DNA of 64,000 bases from Phorcus lineatus (Eukaryota > Mollusca > Gastropoda > Trochida > Trochidae). Both the position numbers and the translations under genes were made by a program. Numbering within the stretch: the first letter of the stretch is position 1; each line of letters opens with the position of its first letter. Below the pieces are notes generated by a model. That model saw only the letters and a list, made by a program, of their open reading frames with translations, did not search any database and had not been told where the DNA came from. This document shows, one piece after another, positions 51,637-62,819 of this stretch. Location of the stretch: contig OV121092.1 of the NCBI GenBank assembly GCA_921293015.1, forward strand, positions 46,213,064 to 46,277,063, written 5' to 3'.

Positions 51637-51959
51637 TAACTTGTATTCCTCAGAAAATGGTATAAAAGGTTTGATTTGAACATGCTGTGTGAAAGGAGGC
51701 CCGAATTTGGATGTAATAAAGTTTAAGAATTCTGGTTGACATAATGCAGTACCCAGCTGATATCTTTATTTACTTATGAACGTATTTCCCATGTAATCTT
51801 TAGGCAGAGAATCCACCCCGCCGGGTGGGTCACAAACTGAGACAACAGAGTTCAATCCGGGTACAAACCTCAGAGGGCGTACATCTGTGAGGAGACAGCA
51901 CTGTTGCATGTCTCTCGGACGACACGTCTGTTTTTGAGTACCCGGTTGGGTGAAGGGCG
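51637..51959. other. Spacer between MITE and 58-bp array
   Basis: No gene seen. A GC-richer patch at 51810-51955 (for example ccgccgggtggg and gagtacccggttgggtgaag) borders the array and may be the parent locus of its first unit. It has no open frame of note. Confidence 0.4.
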
Positions 51960-53085
51960 CTCGTTCCTATTAAAATCATACGTATACATCTATCTACAGT
52001 CTATGTGATGAAGGACCTTCGTTCATATTAAAATCATATGTATACATCTATCTATAGTCTATGTGATAAAGGACCCTCGTTCATATTAAAATCATATGTA
52101 TATATCTATCTACAGTCTATGTGATGAAGGACCCTCGTTCATATTAAAATCATACGTATACATCTAACTATAGTCTATGTGATGAAGGACCCTCGTTCAT
52201 ATTAAAATCATATGTATACATCTATCTATAGTCTATGTGATGAAGGACCCTCGTTCATATTAAAATCATACGTATACATCTATCTACTGTCTATGTGATT
52301 AAGGACCCTCGTTCATATTAAAATCATACGTATACATCTATTTACTGTCTATGTGATGAAGGACCCTCGTTCATATTAAAATCATACGTATACATCTATC
52401 TACAGTCTATGTGATGAAGGACCCTCGTTCATATTAAAATCATATGTATACATCTACAGTCTATGTGATGAAGGACCCTCGTTCATATTAAAATCATATG
52501 TATACATCTATCTATAGTCTATGTGATGAAGGACCCTCGTTCATATTAAAATCATACGTATACATCTATCTACAGTCTATGTGATGAAGGACCCTCGTTC
52601 ATATTAAAATCATACGTATACATCTATCTATAGTCTATGTGATGAAGGACCCTCGTTCATATTAAAATCATACGTATACATCTATCTATAGTCTATGTGA
52701 TGAAGGACCCTCGTTCATATTAAAATCATACGTATACATCTATCTACTGTCTATGTGATGAAGGACCTTCGTTCATATTAAAATCATACGTATACATCTA
52801 TCTACAGTCTATGTGATGAAGGACCCTCGTTCATATTAAAATCATATGTATACATCTATCTATAGTCTATGTGATGAAGGACCCTCGTTCATATTAAAAT
52901 CATACGTATACATCTATCTATAGTCTATGTGATGAAGGACCCTCGTTCATATTAAAATCATACGTATACATCTAACTACAGTCTATGTGATGAAGGACCC
53001 TCGTTCATATTAAAATCATACGTATACATCTATCTATAGTCTATGTGATGAAGGACCCTCGTTCATATTAAAATCATATGTATCC
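51960..53085. repeat. 58-bp minisatellite, about 19 copies
   Basis: The unit contains gatgaaggaccctcgttcat, attaaaatcatacgtataca and tctatctacagtctatgt (58 bp). About 19 copies are present; one near 52450 is a few bases short. The commonest differences are tacgta/tatgta, ctacagt/ctatagt/ctactgt and accctcg/accttcg. The first is a CpG-to-TpG change. No coding frame is preserved. Confidence 0.95.
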
Positions 53086-53300
53086 AGTTACTTGCCTTGC
53101 TCTCCCAAAATTGAATACCTGTTGTTGAATATGTCTCAAGTCGTTTGTATCCCTTTACGATGGATACTAATGAGTGATATTCACGATATATGCTATTTAG
53201 TAAAGTCATCAGTATCTGTCTGTGTGTTAGTCACCGTGTTTGTCTCGATGGATGGGCAAATGGATTCAAAATGATGTATGAATTATTTCCATGTAGATAA

Positions 53301-53684
53301 TAAATAGAGGATAGTATATGAGTGTCCATGCTATACTTTGTTTACGACACGAGTGCCTAAATAAAAGTACTTACCGAGCGAGAGCGAGGGATATACTGAT
53401 ATTTAGGCACGAGTGTCGTGAACATGGTATGTAAAGGGCACGAATATGATTTTCTGTTTACTACCGAATTCGCGAAATCAAAGGAAATTACCAAAATCGA
53501 CCTCCGAGCACAGGCCGTTTACCCGCCGCCGTCACATTTGGAACGTAACGTCATAGGCGAATTGGGACGTCAAAGCATTGTTTATGACGTGACGTCACAA
53601 TAAAAAAAGTGATATATTGCCCTAATGCATCGTATGACAAATATTACCCCCGATATGATTGCCCTAGTAGGTAATAAATAGCGA
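53301..53684 (+). repeat. Stem-loop dispersed repeat, copy 3 (best preserved)
   Basis: The fullest copy of the family at 12504 and 31935. It starts taaatagagga and ends gccctagtaggtaataaat. The left arm (about 53326-53370) and right arm (about 53391-53437) form an imperfect inverted repeat with the core acgacac-cgtgcctaaata and a loop of about 20 bases carrying cgagcgagagcgaggg. The 3' half has the conserved blocks tcgcgaaatcaaaggaaat, gccgccgtcacatttggaac and gacgtgacgtcacaat. It contains several ACGTCA sites. A Tc1/mariner remnant follows within a few bases. Confidence 0.8.
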
Positions 53685-53685
53685 T

Positions 53686-54010
53686 ATGTCATTTGGTCTG
53701 ACGAATCCAGGTACAAACTGTCCCACGTCTTTCCAATAGGAACTAATGACATAATAACAATAGTAACGGGTGGTGGTAGACATCAAGGTCTTCCAAGACA
53801 CGAGGACTGCAGAGAGGTACGACCGGGACATCATAGGAAACTGTTTACTGTATTTCCCTCAAGCCAATTCTCAAACTGGATTAAAAAGCCCACTCTCAAT
53901 TTGCTAAGATGGTCATGGGCCTGAAGAGGCGGTGTCGAATCCATGGATTGGCCAAGTGCAACTTCAGATCTTAACCCCATCGAAGACGTCTGGGATGCGA
54001 CAAGTTTTTA
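53686..54010 (+). pseudogene. Tc1/mariner transposase remnant
   Basis: Two hallmark segments of Tc1/mariner DDE transposases are visible. VIWSDESRYKL at 53688-53720 matches the conserved F/WSDESRF region with its catalytic aspartate. VESMDWPSATSDLNPIEDVW near 53933-53995 matches the WPA-x-SPDLNPIEHVWD region ahead of the final catalytic residue. Between them the frame is lost and much sequence is deleted; a possible QD...TA relic of the central QDNARPHTA region lies near 53800. The 5' third of the transposase and both inverted ends are not visible. It is a dead fragment. Confidence 0.8.
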
Positions 54011-56800
54011 CTGACAGTTATAGGAAATACACGTATTTAGTGAATTAAGGAGTTTATCTACTGATCAAGTTTAGTTACCAATCTGCATCAAGGATTGAAC
54101 ACCGAACTGTATGTAATTCAAATATCACAAGCCGTATATTGTTTGTAATATATTTATATATCAATAGACATATTCTTCCGAAAAATATTATTTGTCATTA
54201 ATATCATGTCTCAAAGAAACAACAACGGGCCGTTAGCTCCTTTACAGAAATAAATGCGCATTCGGTAACTTGTCTATGAAAAATTCTATTTACTACTATA
54301 CACATGCATGTTTGTAAAAAAGAATACATATAGATGGAATGGATATCTGCAATCATTTAAAATACTCGCAATGCAACGCTTTCATGCCTTTGTCATGACT
54401 GGGATGGTCAATATATTGACCAGTATATCCTTCTATATACTTATAGGCATTTATGCTTAAAGTAAACAATATTGATAACCACTTGTCGTTTATTCTTTGT
54501 TTACTTATTGATTTGTGTTAAAATTCTTGTGTATGAAATGTGCAAGTACCTGAAATGAGCTGTTTGAATCTAAAGTCCGAAGCCCAAGAACTCGACAAAG
54601 GGTATGTGGTCACCATTTTGATGTATAATGTAAAGTTATATTACATGAAGAGAATGTATTGTCAACATTGAAATGAAGGTTATACAGTATTAGCTACAAC
54701 AACAACACCATCACCATCACCACCAATAACAACATAAACGTTGTAGAAAGCATGCATTCATGTACAGCGCTTTAGTAACGTTTGTAGGACATTGTTTGTC
54801 ATACTTAATTTTGCAACATCTAAATACATTATAGACATCAAGTTAATGAAAATTTTCAAGTATTTAGTAAGAGAGGCTAAACAATGCATATCTATCCCCG
54901 AATTCGCTATACATTGTAACCAGGATAAACTATATATAGATATCTTTAAAGAAATTCAGCTTCACTTACCCAGCCAAGCAAGAATAAAACATGGCGAGTT
55001 GGCAAAAAACCACCTGTCTTCTTGTATCGCGTAACAAGACTGCAGATAAGTTGCAAACTGATATATAAAAGGATAACCAAGGACTATATATACACGTCTT
55101 TGGGGATAACGTAATCAATTTATTGAAATAAACTTTAACTTGGAGCTCGCCTAACCCGCAGCTGTTGTCACATGTTGACTCGGGTTTGAAAGAAAGCATT
55201 TTGTTTATTGGAAATTGATATCATTCAGAAATACCGATATTCTTCTGTTTTGACACCTTTTCTGTTACGATTTATGAGGTTCTAAATGTATGTCAAAAGG
55301 TCATTTTGGGTCGACTTAGGACACATGGATTGTAGTATACAGTTTTAGTGATGATTTTAGTAAAGATTTCCAGACATCTGAATTTATCCTTTAATTGTTG
55401 AAAACATAACTCGTATAACGAGAGCCACTATCGGACATTTGGACATTGAGTTGTTAACTCAAAGCATAGACTTAATAAAACTTTTATTAAAAAAACGTGT
55501 TTGAGATCAATATTTATATATGTATGCAATCTTATTTATCGGAGTTAGGAGTTTACATGAGGTAGCAAAGTGTTTGAAAATAAGACCAATTACAATTAAT
55601 CTAGATAAAGTTTATAATCTACATCCCGCGAATGAATGGAAAAATAATATTCATTTGTAGAGATATGTTTTAGTTTTCATCTTAATTTCTATATACTTTC
55701 AGCCAAACTGTTCAGGATGGACATTTATAAAAGATTTGTAATATAATATTAGAATGAACAACAAATTTGAAACTTCCTCTCTAAAAATAGCATACAAACA
55801 ACACATTTCGAGAATATCCTATCCCTATTTATAAAACACTCTAACATCTGTTTCGGAGAACTGACAGGAACCAGAAAGCTAATGGTTCAAACATTATTAC
55901 ATATTGAACTGCACATAAAATCAATTCAATAGAACAATGATTTCAGCAGATGTATGTAATGTATCTAATAAATAAATATGTTTACCCGTACAAGTAGGAC
56001 AAAAATAGCACAAACATAGCAAAACGACTGTGACGTATATTGGTATTAATTGTTTTAATAGTTTAACAAAAGTTTGTAAATGTTGCAAATTTAAACAATG
56101 ATACTCATAATTGTGTTTTTAATAACGTTATCATAAATATATTGACCATGCGAAAATAAAAAATCACAGTGCTTTAATATTTTTATTTCCTATATTTAAA
56201 ATCTGCATTTCGTTAATATAGCTTAAAAAATAACCAACTTCTCATGCGACGGCTTGCTACAATGGCGTCAAGAACAATTGTTTGACGTAACAAGTGACGA
56301 AACTCACGCAAAGACCGTGACTGCTCGGCAACACATGTACACATACGGAACATCTGACAATGGTTTTGTTTAAACGCATTAGTTAAAAAATAAAATCTCG
56401 CAATCAGGAAGCTAAAACGCTGGAGAAGAAACACACTTTTATACGAGCTTTCTTTGTTGTCTGACTTGCCCAAAACTCTTACTGAAGAAATCCCATTCGT
56501 CTCGAAATAACATAGTGCGTCACGTATGAGTAAAAACCTCTATATTCACGGAACAAAGATCGCATTTTCGCGCGTTAAGGTTTTGTCGATGTTTTATCAA
56601 AGGGACTGCTTTATTTGAGAAACAGAACGGAAAAGTTTTATGCTGTTGTATGTGCGTTAATAAGAACTGCACAGTTTGAAGCAGAACAACACGTGTTGAT
56701 GCGAGACAAGTTAAAATAGAACCGTTCTTTCTGGTGCTTCCTGGAATATGATATGACTTCTAATACCCACTGATAGCATTTTCACACTTCCAATTGCGTG
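54011..56800. other. AT-rich gene-poor stretch
   Basis: No gene or RNA recognised. A short CAA/CCA-rich microsatellite lies near 54699-54733. Open frames at 54792-55034 and, on the minus strand, 56213-56473 have no domain; the latter starts with TTG. Confidence 0.4.
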
Positions 56801-56837
56801 ACATGTCAGCGTGACCTCAAGAGCAGGTCATGGTTCT

Positions 56838-56862
56838 GTTAAGTGCGCATGCGCGGAAGTAA
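56838..56862. promoter_or_regulatory. NRF1 + ETS composite motif, candidate core promoter
   Basis: TGCGCATGCGCG at 56844-56855 is an exact match to the NRF1 consensus YGCGCATGCGCR. It overlaps CGGAAGT (56854-56860), an ETS site. This combination is typical of TATA-less housekeeping promoters in animals. The surroundings (about 56500-56870) are richer in CpG than the flanks. No exon was identified on either side, so direction and target gene are unknown. Confidence 0.4.
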
Positions 56863-58590
56863 ATACTGACTGGCTTGACAAGAAAATTTAAAAACTTAAA
56901 TTTTTCTCCTTGTAATTTTAGAAATATGGTGACACAAATTATGTTTAAACTAATTACATAACCATGAGTGAAAATTCTATGCTTTACCTTAGTTTAGTTT
57001 AAACATTGGTGTAAATTAATTTTATATGGGTAATGTGGAAAATGGTAAACGATAGGCCTACTAGGCTCTAGACAATATACATGTATATGCAAAACCGTCT
57101 TTCAGTTCCAACATCCTTTTTTAGTAAAATTTTTAATGATTCAAAACAAAGTCAAACTTATATTTTCTTTAAATATGCCTGTACTGTAAAGAATGTTTAG
57201 AAAAAGGAGTGCAAATGTATCTATTGACATCATAACCTTAGTCTTGTTCATCAAAGATTGTAAATGGTGAAGAAAAATCAATTCTTTTAAGAGCGCTTCG
57301 GTGGAGATTTTACTTCCGCTTCAAATGACGGTATCAATGGTAAAATAACGGTTAAAGTCACGATTGATTTACAAAACCCAAACCGGGCTGAGTGCAATGG
57401 TTGGCGATTTCCAGTTAACCAAAGTAACTTTTAAAAAAACTATCTAAAACAATGGGGAATCTTCTTATTGATAGCCTTTCAAATGTGTTTATAATGAGTA
57501 TTTTTGTAAACGAGACCTATGATTGAGGACGCGTATAAGGCCGTTGTTCTTTCATTAATGTAATACATTTGCCATTCATAGACACCAGTTGGTATTTGTG
57601 CACTTATTAAAACTTGATAAACTTTAAAGAAACCTTAATATCACTCTAAGGATTTTGGTTATACAGTAAATGTTTTTGTTCAAAATCTTTTTAAGGCTTA
57701 GTACTTAGAATGAAAAACATAATCTTCTTTATATGAACGTCCCTTTTTCATTTTTTGGTCTGTCATATTTTCTCAAGTCTGTTGAGTCATTCTTGTTCCT
57801 TTTCGCTGCAAGTTGACACAATGTATATGCATGTAAATTATATTGTACTACCAAATATCAACCTCTTCCGATTACAGACCTTTCAAACTTGTATTGGATA
57901 TCCATACTTTTTTTTATTATTTAGTATGTCGAAAAATAAACAATCCGTTCTACAGAAAATCGTGTAGAACTAACTCAAATTATTTTCCTTTTCCTGATCC
58001 TAACAGAAGTTATTGTTATATCCGATATAACACCAAAACGCCCAAGATCACTGTCATGTTGTTGATAAATCATTTATCTTACCTTTGAAGCTTGCTCCAG
58101 AAAGCCAGTACATTGTTGAATTTTCTTTTGGTTACCTCCGCCATGTTTTACAAACTGTTGAATGTTCGTAAATAGACTTCCGTAAATAAGAGCCGACACG
58201 ATATAGAGGTGTTAACTTAATTGCTTTTATTTCCTGTCTCCTATTTTACTAGACTTCCTTCTTTCTTCTAATAAAATTTATAGAAGGAAATCGATTTACA
58301 TTGCGTTATTGAAAGACATGACTTTTTATACTCATGACAATTTCCTTAACAAGTTTTATGTAATTTGTTTAAACAAGCACTATATCATACCACTTTATAA
58401 TACAAGCTCCACTTTATGGACTTTTGATACTTTGGTACAGTATAAACTAGACAAAGTTGACTTTCCGATTCTATGCAAACGACCTGAAAGTTCACATGAG
58501 GTGAATGGTTCTTTTCATGAATAATTCGAAACTATTGCTTGAAAAAACTTGAAATAAGACCAATTTAAACGAAATCATTATCATGTAATA
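56863..58590. other. AT-rich non-coding stretch
   Basis: No gene recognised; the overlapping frames at 57755-58088 are AT-rich and featureless. An ETS-like acttccg lies near 57312. Confidence 0.4.
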
Positions 58591-58784
58591 ATTAAAATGA
58601 ATTCTGAACTGACATTCATTCAGCAACTGTCGATATGAAAACAATTCTCAAAATAGAAAATGGACATGAACTTTATAGGCTTATAAATTCCATGTCTATG
58701 TTAATTCCATGTCAACATTGCATCGGGTAATTGCGTTCATATCGACAGTTGCTGAATCAATGTCAGTTCAGACTTCGTTTTAAT
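58591..58784. mobile_element. Fold-back element with 56-bp inverted arms
   Basis: The left arm 58591-58646 and right arm 58729-58784 are inverted copies matching at 51 of 56 positions; a core such as ttcagcaactgtcgatatga is fully shared. They are separated by 82 bases in which 'attccatgtc' appears twice. There is no coding content. It resembles a small MITE or fold-back transposon. It could also arise from a local inverted duplication. Target-site duplications are not clear. Confidence 0.75.
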
Positions 58785-59160
58785 AGAATCGAAAAGACAA
58801 CTTTGTCTAGTTAATACTGGACACAAACTTCTATAGAAGATGCTTAGAACATCCCGCTATTCACATGTAAACATTACAAGAATAGAACAAAAACCTTTCT
58901 TATCAGAGAAAAATATCCCTAAAACAAGAAAAACTCCCCTATAAAGTTATATTGTTACTCTAGGCCACGAGGACTGTTATTTACTAATGTTTCCTGTTAT
59001 GCTTGTAATATAGGCACTTCAGTTGTTGACCTGTGACCTGTGACCTGCGACTCGGGTAATTACACTTCTCACTAGCAGGTGAAACTTATGTCGGCTATTT
59101 CCGTATTTAATATCAATCTGAGCGTCTACAGTTGCAATATCGGAAGTGTATACAGGGAAA
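58785..59160. other. Spacer before the helicase 3' end
   Basis: No gene recognised. The short phrase 'gacctgtgacctgtgacctg' at about 59031-59050 is a small tandem repeat. Confidence 0.45.
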
Positions 59161-59181
59161 TTAATAAGAGAACAAAAATAA

Positions 59182-59230
59182 TTTATTGAGATAGAACTTT
59201 ATTTCAAGAAATCAACTCATCAAGTTTATT
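59182..59230 (-). terminator. Cluster of polyadenylation signals for the helicase gene
   Basis: Going downstream from the helicase stop on the minus strand, the first canonical AATAAA signals come as a group of three at 59225-59230, 59198-59203 and 59182-59187. If used, they give a 3' untranslated region of about 900 bases. No other AATAAA was seen on this strand between 59230 and the stop codon. Cleavage position is inferred. Confidence 0.35.
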
Positions 59231-60107
59231 GTATTCACGGCCTCAACCATATAAAAAAAACCCATAAAGAGTTCCATTTGCAGAAATATTCAAATCCCCT
59301 TTTTCTTTTTTTTGTATGGAATTGAAATGGCTTATCTAAAAAACATCAGACATATTCAAAACAGTTTTGTTAATTGAATCAGACATAAGTATACAAGATG
59401 TACTACTGAAAAAAATGTATAAGAAAACCCAACTGAACGAATACCGTTGCCTATATATTACAAAAGATCATACGCTTTCCTAGTCAAGTTATGAGCTCTT
59501 TTGATCTTGTGAGTTTCTCTCATACGTGTTAACGGGTCCAGCCAATACTGTTTTGCTTTTGTGTTAAAAAATATGGCGACATTAGATTTGGAACTGTATT
59601 CAGCAACCTCTTCTATAAAACGTCCTTGTTTATCTTAGCTGAATAATCAGCGAGTTTGTTTTCAGATCAGTTACTAATATGTTCTTTAAAAGTTTGAAAG
59701 AATGACATTATTTGGATGCTTACTTTCACTTTAAAGTTACATACCTATGAAATAAAAAAACCCAAATACTTGTACGACTGAAAGTAACAATAATAATGTT
59801 TTACAAAAAAATAAGTAAACTGAATACATAATTTCTCTCAAGAACTATTGTTGTACTCTGTTCTTTATGTCATACATCAAAAAAGATAATTGGTCTACGA
59901 CATATAATTTGATTCCACCCGAAAGCGCGTCTTGCCACATGCCTTTTATCTGACAAAAGCAGGCACTTAGTACATAGTACATGAGAAGTCTCAAGATATA
60001 CAATATATATTTCAATTAGAAGATAAATAGTTGCGTTTGTAAAATTTCCGGGATTCATTGTTATTCAACACCCGCAAATTTAGTTTAAAACCGACGGCGT
60101 CAATTCC
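59231..60107 (-). other. Putative 3' untranslated region of the helicase gene
   Basis: AT-rich, no protein-coding content. It lies between the helicase stop codon and the first AATAAA cluster on the same strand. Confidence 0.35.
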
Positions 60108-62813
60108 CTATCTCCTTCTTCCCCTGCCCGAAGACGGGGGTCTAGTGGTCCCACTGCTAGAGGGATGTGGACTTCTCAGTCCCCTATTTCCCCTACCCCT
60201 CCCCGTGTTCGAATCATACAGAACCCCCCGGCCCCGTTCCCTGCCAGAACCTCGACCTCCTTGACCCCTGCTCCAACTGGACCCATATTGACCACTTGAC
60301 CTCTGGCTCTGCCTATCTCTGCTGTTTTCAGCTTCTTCCAGTCTGATATTTTCTTCTGTTAGATGCGGTGCATGTTTGAGCCATTTGCTCCATGTTTCAG
60401 AATGTTTCAAAGTTTCTTCATTACCGACAACAATAAGACCACGTTTTGCCCTTGTCAGGAGTACGTTGATTCTTCTCCGATTGTCGACAAACCCAAGTGT
60501 TCCATTTTCGTTTGCTCGAACGGTACTGACAATGATGAGATCGTTTTCTCGGCCCTGAAATCCGTCAACAGTGCAAGTCATCACAAGCGGATTCACTTCT
60601 CGAATCACTGAAACTTGACCTTGGTACAGTGTCAGGATTGTAATCTGGGTCACATCAAGTCTTGAACTATATTGTTCTTCTGGTATGTCAAGGATTACAG
60701 TCAAAATCTTTTTGATCACTTCAGCCTCTCTCTGATTATAAATCGATGTTCCAATCTTTCCTTCCTGGCCGTCAACGTTTATGAAACACAATTTCTTGCG
60801 TGCATTCGGCCATGGAAAGATTATATTTTGAACAGATTTATCTGACAGTCCACAGACCAATTTTCCTTCGTAGAACTCGCCTGAAGGAAATTCCATAAGA
60901 CTGGAAAGCATCCTGTGCTGGGTATCTAGGAAGTTACACCTTTGTTTCAGGACCTTGAACAGTCTATGGTACAACGTTTCGGACAACAACCCGATGTCTG
61001 GCAACTCATTATAAGCCATATTGTCCAGAGCGGTGACAGGCCCCAGCTGTTGAGGGTCACCGATCATCACAAGGTGCTTGGCTCCATGTGTGAGAGCACA
61101 CAGCAAGCTTGTCTCTTTAGTTTGTGTCGACTCGTCGAGGATGACGAAGTCAAATGTGAAGGACTTCAGTTCTGGAGCTCCTGCGCCTGTGCTAGTAGTG
61201 AGTATGATTCTGTGCTGCTTCATTATCGCCTTCACTTGTTCTTGTTTGGTCCTCTCTATGCCATGACTGTCCCGGTACGTTGTCCTCTTCCCTGAAGTTT
61301 CTTCTAGCACCTTGAGACGTCCTTTTGTAGTGGCTTCAGCCCCCTGACCTATAGTTATCCCACCGTCGGAGCCACACCGTAGTATGTCATTTTTGACATC
61401 ACCACATCCATTCAGCTTCTTCACGATATTGTCAACAGCAAGGTTTGTTTCAGCCACGACCAGGATTTTGTAGTCCTTCTTAATGTCAAAGATGGCCCTG
61501 ATGATGTAACAAGCCACAGTTGTCTTCCCGGTACCAGGCGGACCCTGGATAAGTGAAACATTGTGTTCTATAGCATCAGCAACAGCCAGTCTCTGACTTT
61601 GATTTAATTCTGATAATTTTTCAAAGTAACTTTCAACACGGACTCCAGACAAATGAGTTTCAACTGGCATCTGTGGTTGTACCAGCATCTGCAGAAGGTA
61701 GGGAGAAGGGTACGTGGTATCTCTTTCCTCACAATCTGGAGTCAATCTGGATAAAGCTTCAATGTTTCGAATGTGGCTTGTAATGTTTGCCAGCTGGGTC
61801 AACTTCCATGGACAACCTTTCATTTCTGTGTTGGTCTGTCTAAACAGGTGAGGAACTCCTCCGATTATCTTCACATCGATGACAATTGGTGCTGTGTTAA
61901 TGGCCAACACTTGTCCAGCACAGATAAAAGCTCGGTGGTCTGGAACTCGGTTATGGTCTTGTTGTCTTGCAATGGCGACGAAGCGGCCTGGGGTTATATC
62001 AAACGTGTGAGATCTTGTACATGTAAAGGTAACTACATCATCCATTACACTAACCATTTCCAAGTTTGACCAAGGATGTCCCTTTGCACTTTTCATTTTC
62101 TCTTTCACCGATTCAGTTTCTTGGAGGAAGTCCAAAACTTGTAATTTTCCAAATTTGTTGATATAATCATTGATGAGTTGAATATTCAGGTTGTTTGTCC
62201 CCAATTTTCCATTGAAAGTGTTTTCTGCATCTGATATGTTCAGACACGACAAGAAATGCAGAGATAGTTCTTTGTCCAAAACCCACCATGACTGCCACAT
62301 GGTACATAGCTCAAGAAAACATTTTCTGTTCAACAAGATTGTTTTCTGTCGTTTGCAAAATCTTCTAACGCTGTCAATTAGGTCTAGTTTGGAAAGAAAT
62401 CCTAAGAGTTTCAGAGTTTCTTTTGGACAATTAATATCAAGGTCTTGCACTAAACAGACAATGACAGCCTTGCATTCTTCTGGTAGGAGTAGAGGAGGAA
62501 TAGACAAAACTATGTTTCTCAGAAGCATTGAGATCAGAGTTTGTGCTTCACTCGGGACATCATTGTTGGTGTTTTTCCAAGCCTCAATTGTCATTTGAAA
62601 GGACAGAAGTCTTCCATTCTCAGCATCAGTCTCTAATTTCTTCAAGAGTTCTTCGACAGTTTGAGCCTGAGTGTCATTGCCACAATTTAGCATATTTTCA
62701 ACAAATGTGGTGATGTCATCAGACATCTCCTGGATCTTTCCCATGCTCTCTGGGACACCATCTGCATAGTTCACCTCCATTGTGTCGAAGTAAGGGACAC
62801 CCTCTCTTTCCAT
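60108..62813 (-). CDS. Upf1-like superfamily-1 RNA/DNA helicase with RGG tail
   Basis: A 901-residue protein with ATG at 62813-62811 and TAG at 60110-60108, uninterrupted by introns. Residues 1-400 are mostly helical and unrecognised, with a possible beta-barrel-like part at about 250-345. All SF1B helicase motifs follow in order: Q-type NQSQRLAV (404-411), Walker A GPPGTGKTT (424-432), Ia VVAETNLAVDN (452-462), DEST Walker B (560-563), III GDPQQLGP (585-592), IV DTQHRM (630-635), V VDGFQGREND (749-758) and VI NVLLTRAKRG (783-792). The VDGFQG and LLTRAKRGLIVVGN segments are closest to Upf1/SMUBP2-type enzymes, which unwind RNA or DNA using ATP. Residues 850-901 are Arg/Gly-rich, a typical RNA-binding tail. 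The Upf1 Cys/His domain and NFX1 zinc fingers are absent from this ORF. It follows an in-frame upstream ORF after only two codons. The exact orthologue is uncertain. Confidence 0.93.
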   Translation of the reverse strand: MEREGVPYFDTMEVNYADGVPESMGKIQEMSDDITTFVENMLNCGNDTQAQTVEELLKKLETDAENGRLLSFQMTIEAWKNTNNDVPSEAQTLISMLLRNIVLSIPPLLLPEECKAVIVCLVQDLDINCPKETLKLLGFLSKLDLIDSVRRFCKRQKTILLNRKCFLELCTMWQSWWVLDKELSLHFLSCLNISDAENTFNGKLGTNNLNIQLINDYINKFGKLQVLDFLQETESVKEKMKSAKGHPWSNLEMVSVMDDVVTFTCTRSHTFDITPGRFVAIARQQDHNRVPDHRAFICAGQVLAINTAPIVIDVKIIGGVPHLFRQTNTEMKGCPWKLTQLANITSHIRNIEALSRLTPDCEERDTTYPSPYLLQMLVQPQMPVETHLSGVRVESYFEKLSELNQSQRLAVADAIEHNVSLIQGPPGTGKTTVACYIIRAIFDIKKDYKILVVAETNLAVDNIVKKLNGCGDVKNDILRCGSDGGITIGQGAEATTKGRLKVLEETSGKRTTYRDSHGIERTKQEQVKAIMKQHRIILTTSTGAGAPELKSFTFDFVILDESTQTKETSLLCALTHGAKHLVMIGDPQQLGPVTALDNMAYNELPDIGLLSETLYHRLFKVLKQRCNFLDTQHRMLSSLMEFPSGEFYEGKLVCGLSDKSVQNIIFPWPNARKKLCFINVDGQEGKIGTSIYNQREAEVIKKILTVILDIPEEQYSSRLDVTQITILTLYQGQVSVIREVNPLVMTCTVDGFQGRENDLIIVSTVRANENGTLGFVDNRRRINVLLTRAKRGLIVVGNEETLKHSETWSKWLKHAPHLTEENIRLEEAENSRDRQSQRSSGQYGSSWSRGQGGRGSGRERGRGVLYDSNTGRGRGNRGLRSPHPSSSGTTRPPSSGRGRRR

Positions 62814-62819
62814 GTGTGC

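Noticed and set aside
2392..53085. Tandem arrays as possible CRISPR loci
   Set aside because: Units are contiguous with no unique spacers, no leader and no cas genes, and the DNA is eukaryotic.
59870..60058. Short minus-strand frame after the helicase stop
   Set aside because: It lies in the probable 3' untranslated region and has no recognisable content.
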